Shown in pieces: positions 13,244 to 14,568 of a stretch of DNA of 14,568 bases; positions within the stretch are counted from its first letter, which is position 1, and every line of letters starts with the position of its first letter. The DNA lies in the NCBI GenBank assembly GCA_937881285.1, contig CALGEU010000327.1, positions 1-14,568 of the forward strand, given 5' to 3'. The notes beneath the pieces are model-generated. The model was not told where the DNA came from. It was given only the letters and a program-made list of their open reading frames with translations, and made no database searches. This DNA is from an uncultured Clostridia bacterium. Its GTDB lineage: Bacteria > Bacillota > Clostridia > Christensenellales > CAG-917. Both the position numbers and the translations under genes were made by a program.

Positions 13244-13265
13244 TCAACAATCAAGGAGACACTTT

Positions 13266-14568
13266 ATGAAACTTGAAAAATTGCTTGAAAACGCAAAAGT
13301 GCTTAAGACGAATTGCTCGGCCGATATCGAGATAGAAGGCATAAAAACCGATTCGCGCGAAGTGGGTGAAAACGACCTTTTCGTGTGTATGGAAGGAATA
13401 AACGACGACGGAAATCGTCATCTGAACGAGATAAATGCGGGTTTTGTCGCACTTACGCAAAAACAACCTGGCGACGAAAGCGTGAAATACGTGCTTGTAG
13501 AAGACGTGAGAAAAGCGTATGCGCAAGTTTGCGAAAACTATTTTTTGAGACCGCTTGACGATATGAAATTCGTTGCCGTCGTAGGAACTAACGGCAAGAC
13601 GTCTACGGCGCATTATATCAGTCAGATGCTCGCTTTTGCAGGATTCAAAACGGGACTTATCGGCACGGAAGGGCATTATATCTGCGGCGAAAAAGTCGGA
13701 CAGAGTCTCACGACGCCCGACCCGTTCGAACTCAACGAACTGTTTTTCAAAATGCGAACGAAAGGTTGCGACGTCGTGATTGCCGAAGTGAGCGCACACG
13801 CGATATATCTTGAAAAACTCGGGGATATAAAAGCGGACGTTGGCGTGCTCACAAACATATCGCAGGACCATCTGGACTATTTCAAAGATTTTGCAAACTA
13901 TCAGGGCGTGAAGATGTCCTATTTTGAAAACGGCGGAGCGAAAACGGCGGTGGTGAACGTAGACGACGAAAGCGGAAGAATTCTTCTCAAACGACTTGAA
14001 AAGAACGCCGACGTGAAAAGCGTAAGTTACGGCTTGTATCAACCGAGCGACGCGTTTGCGATTGACGTTGACGAGAATATCGACGGAGTGAAATTCGTGG
14101 CGAACGTGCTTGACGATATCGTGGACGTGAAATCGCACTTGTACGGAGAATTTAACGTATACAATCTGCTTGCCGCAATGACGGTGTGTAAACTTCTCGG
14201 CGTAGAAGGGGAAACGCTTGCTCACGCAGTGAGAAAGGTCAAGACCGTAAAGGGCAGATTTTCGGTTTTACCGTGCGAAAAAGGCACGATAATCATAGAT
14301 TACGCACACACGCCGGACGGACTTAAAAATCTTCTTTCGACCGCGCGGACGATAACTAAATCACGGCTTATAACGCTGTTCGGTTGCGGCGGTGAAAGAG
14401 ACAAATCGAAGCGTGCGCTTATGGGCAAAGTCGCGTCGAGATACAGCGACTATATCGTCATCACGAGCGACAATCCCCGAAGCGAAGACCCTGCCGAAAT
14501 AATGAAAGAAATCGAATGGGGCGTAAACGTGAAAGATTTCAAGTGTATACAGGACCGCACGGAAGCGG
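13266..14568 (+). CDS. murE: UDP-N-acetylmuramoyl-L-alanyl-D-glutamate ligase MurE (meso-diaminopimelate type), 3' end outside window
   Basis: MurE adds the third residue of the peptidoglycan stem peptide in the cytoplasm using ATP. The frame is open for 434 codons to the window edge; family members are about 480-500 aa, so the last part is missing. Visible signatures are the P-loop G-T-N-G-K-T at 107-112, T-T-P-D-P-F-E-L, E-V-S-A-H-A-I, L-T-N-I-S-Q-D-H-L-D, the downstream Y-x-x-x-K (the lysine carbamylated in MurE enzymes), I-I-D-Y-A-H-T-P-D-G-L, and D402-N-P-R405. DNPR is the motif of enzymes that add meso-diaminopimelate rather than L-lysine. The start is set by AAGGAG at 13253-13258, seven bases before the ATG. 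It has its own promoter and operator-like palindrome. Confidence 0.96.
   Translation, partial: MKLEKLLENAKVLKTNCSADIEIEGIKTDSREVGENDLFVCMEGINDDGNRHLNEINAGFVALTQKQPGDESVKYVLVEDVRKAYAQVCENYFLRPLDDMKFVAVVGTNGKTSTAHYISQMLAFAGFKTGLIGTEGHYICGEKVGQSLTTPDPFELNELFFKMRTKGCDVVIAEVSAHAIYLEKLGDIKADVGVLTNISQDHLDYFKDFANYQGVKMSYFENGGAKTAVVNVDDESGRILLKRLEKNADVKSVSYGLYQPSDAFAIDVDENIDGVKFVANVLDDIVDVKSHLYGEFNVYNLLAAMTVCKLLGVEGETLAHAVRKVKTVKGRFSVLPCEKGTIIIDYAHTPDGLKNLLSTARTITKSRLITLFGCGGERDKSKRALMGKVASRYSDYIVITSDNPRSEDPAEIMKEIEWGVNVKDFKCIQDRTEA

Noticed and set aside
13251..14225. 324-codon minus-strand open frame opposite murE
   Set aside because: Same reason: the plus-strand frame has complete MurE signatures and a good ribosome-binding site, whereas the antisense product is low-complexity His/Arg/Phe-rich.
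1..14568. CRISPR array, tRNA, rRNA, insertion sequence or prophage signals
   Set aside because: No regularly spaced repeats, cloverleaf-like sequences, transposase or phage-type genes were seen on either strand.

Overview
The window reads as chromosomal DNA of a Gram-positive, low-to-moderate GC bacterium of the Clostridia type. The evidence is the gene order tig-clpP-clpX-engB followed by the division and cell-wall (dcw) order mraZ-rsmH-ftsL position-PBP-murE, a class B PBP with a C-terminal PASTA domain, a MurE with the DNPR motif expected for meso-diaminopimelate addition, AAGGAG-type ribosome binding sites and AT-rich intergenic spacers. I cannot name the genus. No tRNA, rRNA, CRISPR array, insertion sequence or phage gene was seen.

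Layout. 1-237 is the C-terminal end of a secreted or surface protein with an InlB/Listeria-Bacteroides type repeat; it converges on rqcH through a shared palindromic terminator. 325-2043 (minus) is rqcH, the ribosome quality-control factor that tags stalled nascent chains. Divergent from it is a proteostasis run: trigger factor (2204-3607), clpP (3789-4385) and clpX (4483-5745), closed by a strong terminator. The 181-nt tig-clpP gap is unusually structured, with four consecutive potential hairpins. engB/ysxC (5830-6486) follows and has its own terminator. Two isolated minus-strand genes come next: a calcineurin-like metallophosphoesterase (6730-7443) and a cysteine-containing, beta-rich protein of unknown function (7741-8373).

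After a 462-nt spacer the dcw cluster begins: a near-consensus promoter with a dyad over its -10 box, then mraZ (8836-9276), rsmH (9279-10214), a single-pass membrane protein in the ftsL position with a very long N-terminal tail (10335-11126), and a class B penicillin-binding protein (11110-13041) overlapping it by 17 nt. A terminator ends this unit. murE (13266 to the window end, incomplete) then starts from its own promoter, whose -10 box is buried in a 22-bp palindrome.

How the genes work together. RqcH, trigger factor and ClpXP form a nascent-chain quality-control neighbourhood: in Bacillus subtilis RqcH-made alanine tails are degraded by ClpXP. The second half makes septal peptidoglycan and its precursors. 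The points most worth a second look are the structured clpP leader, two minus-strand genes whose promoters sit so close to the ATG that their mRNAs are probably leaderless, the atypical FtsL-position protein with a duplicated Shine-Dalgarno element and hairpin before it, the two dyads over dcw promoters, and the unknown 210-aa protein. I saw no clear new multi-gene defence or metabolic system.
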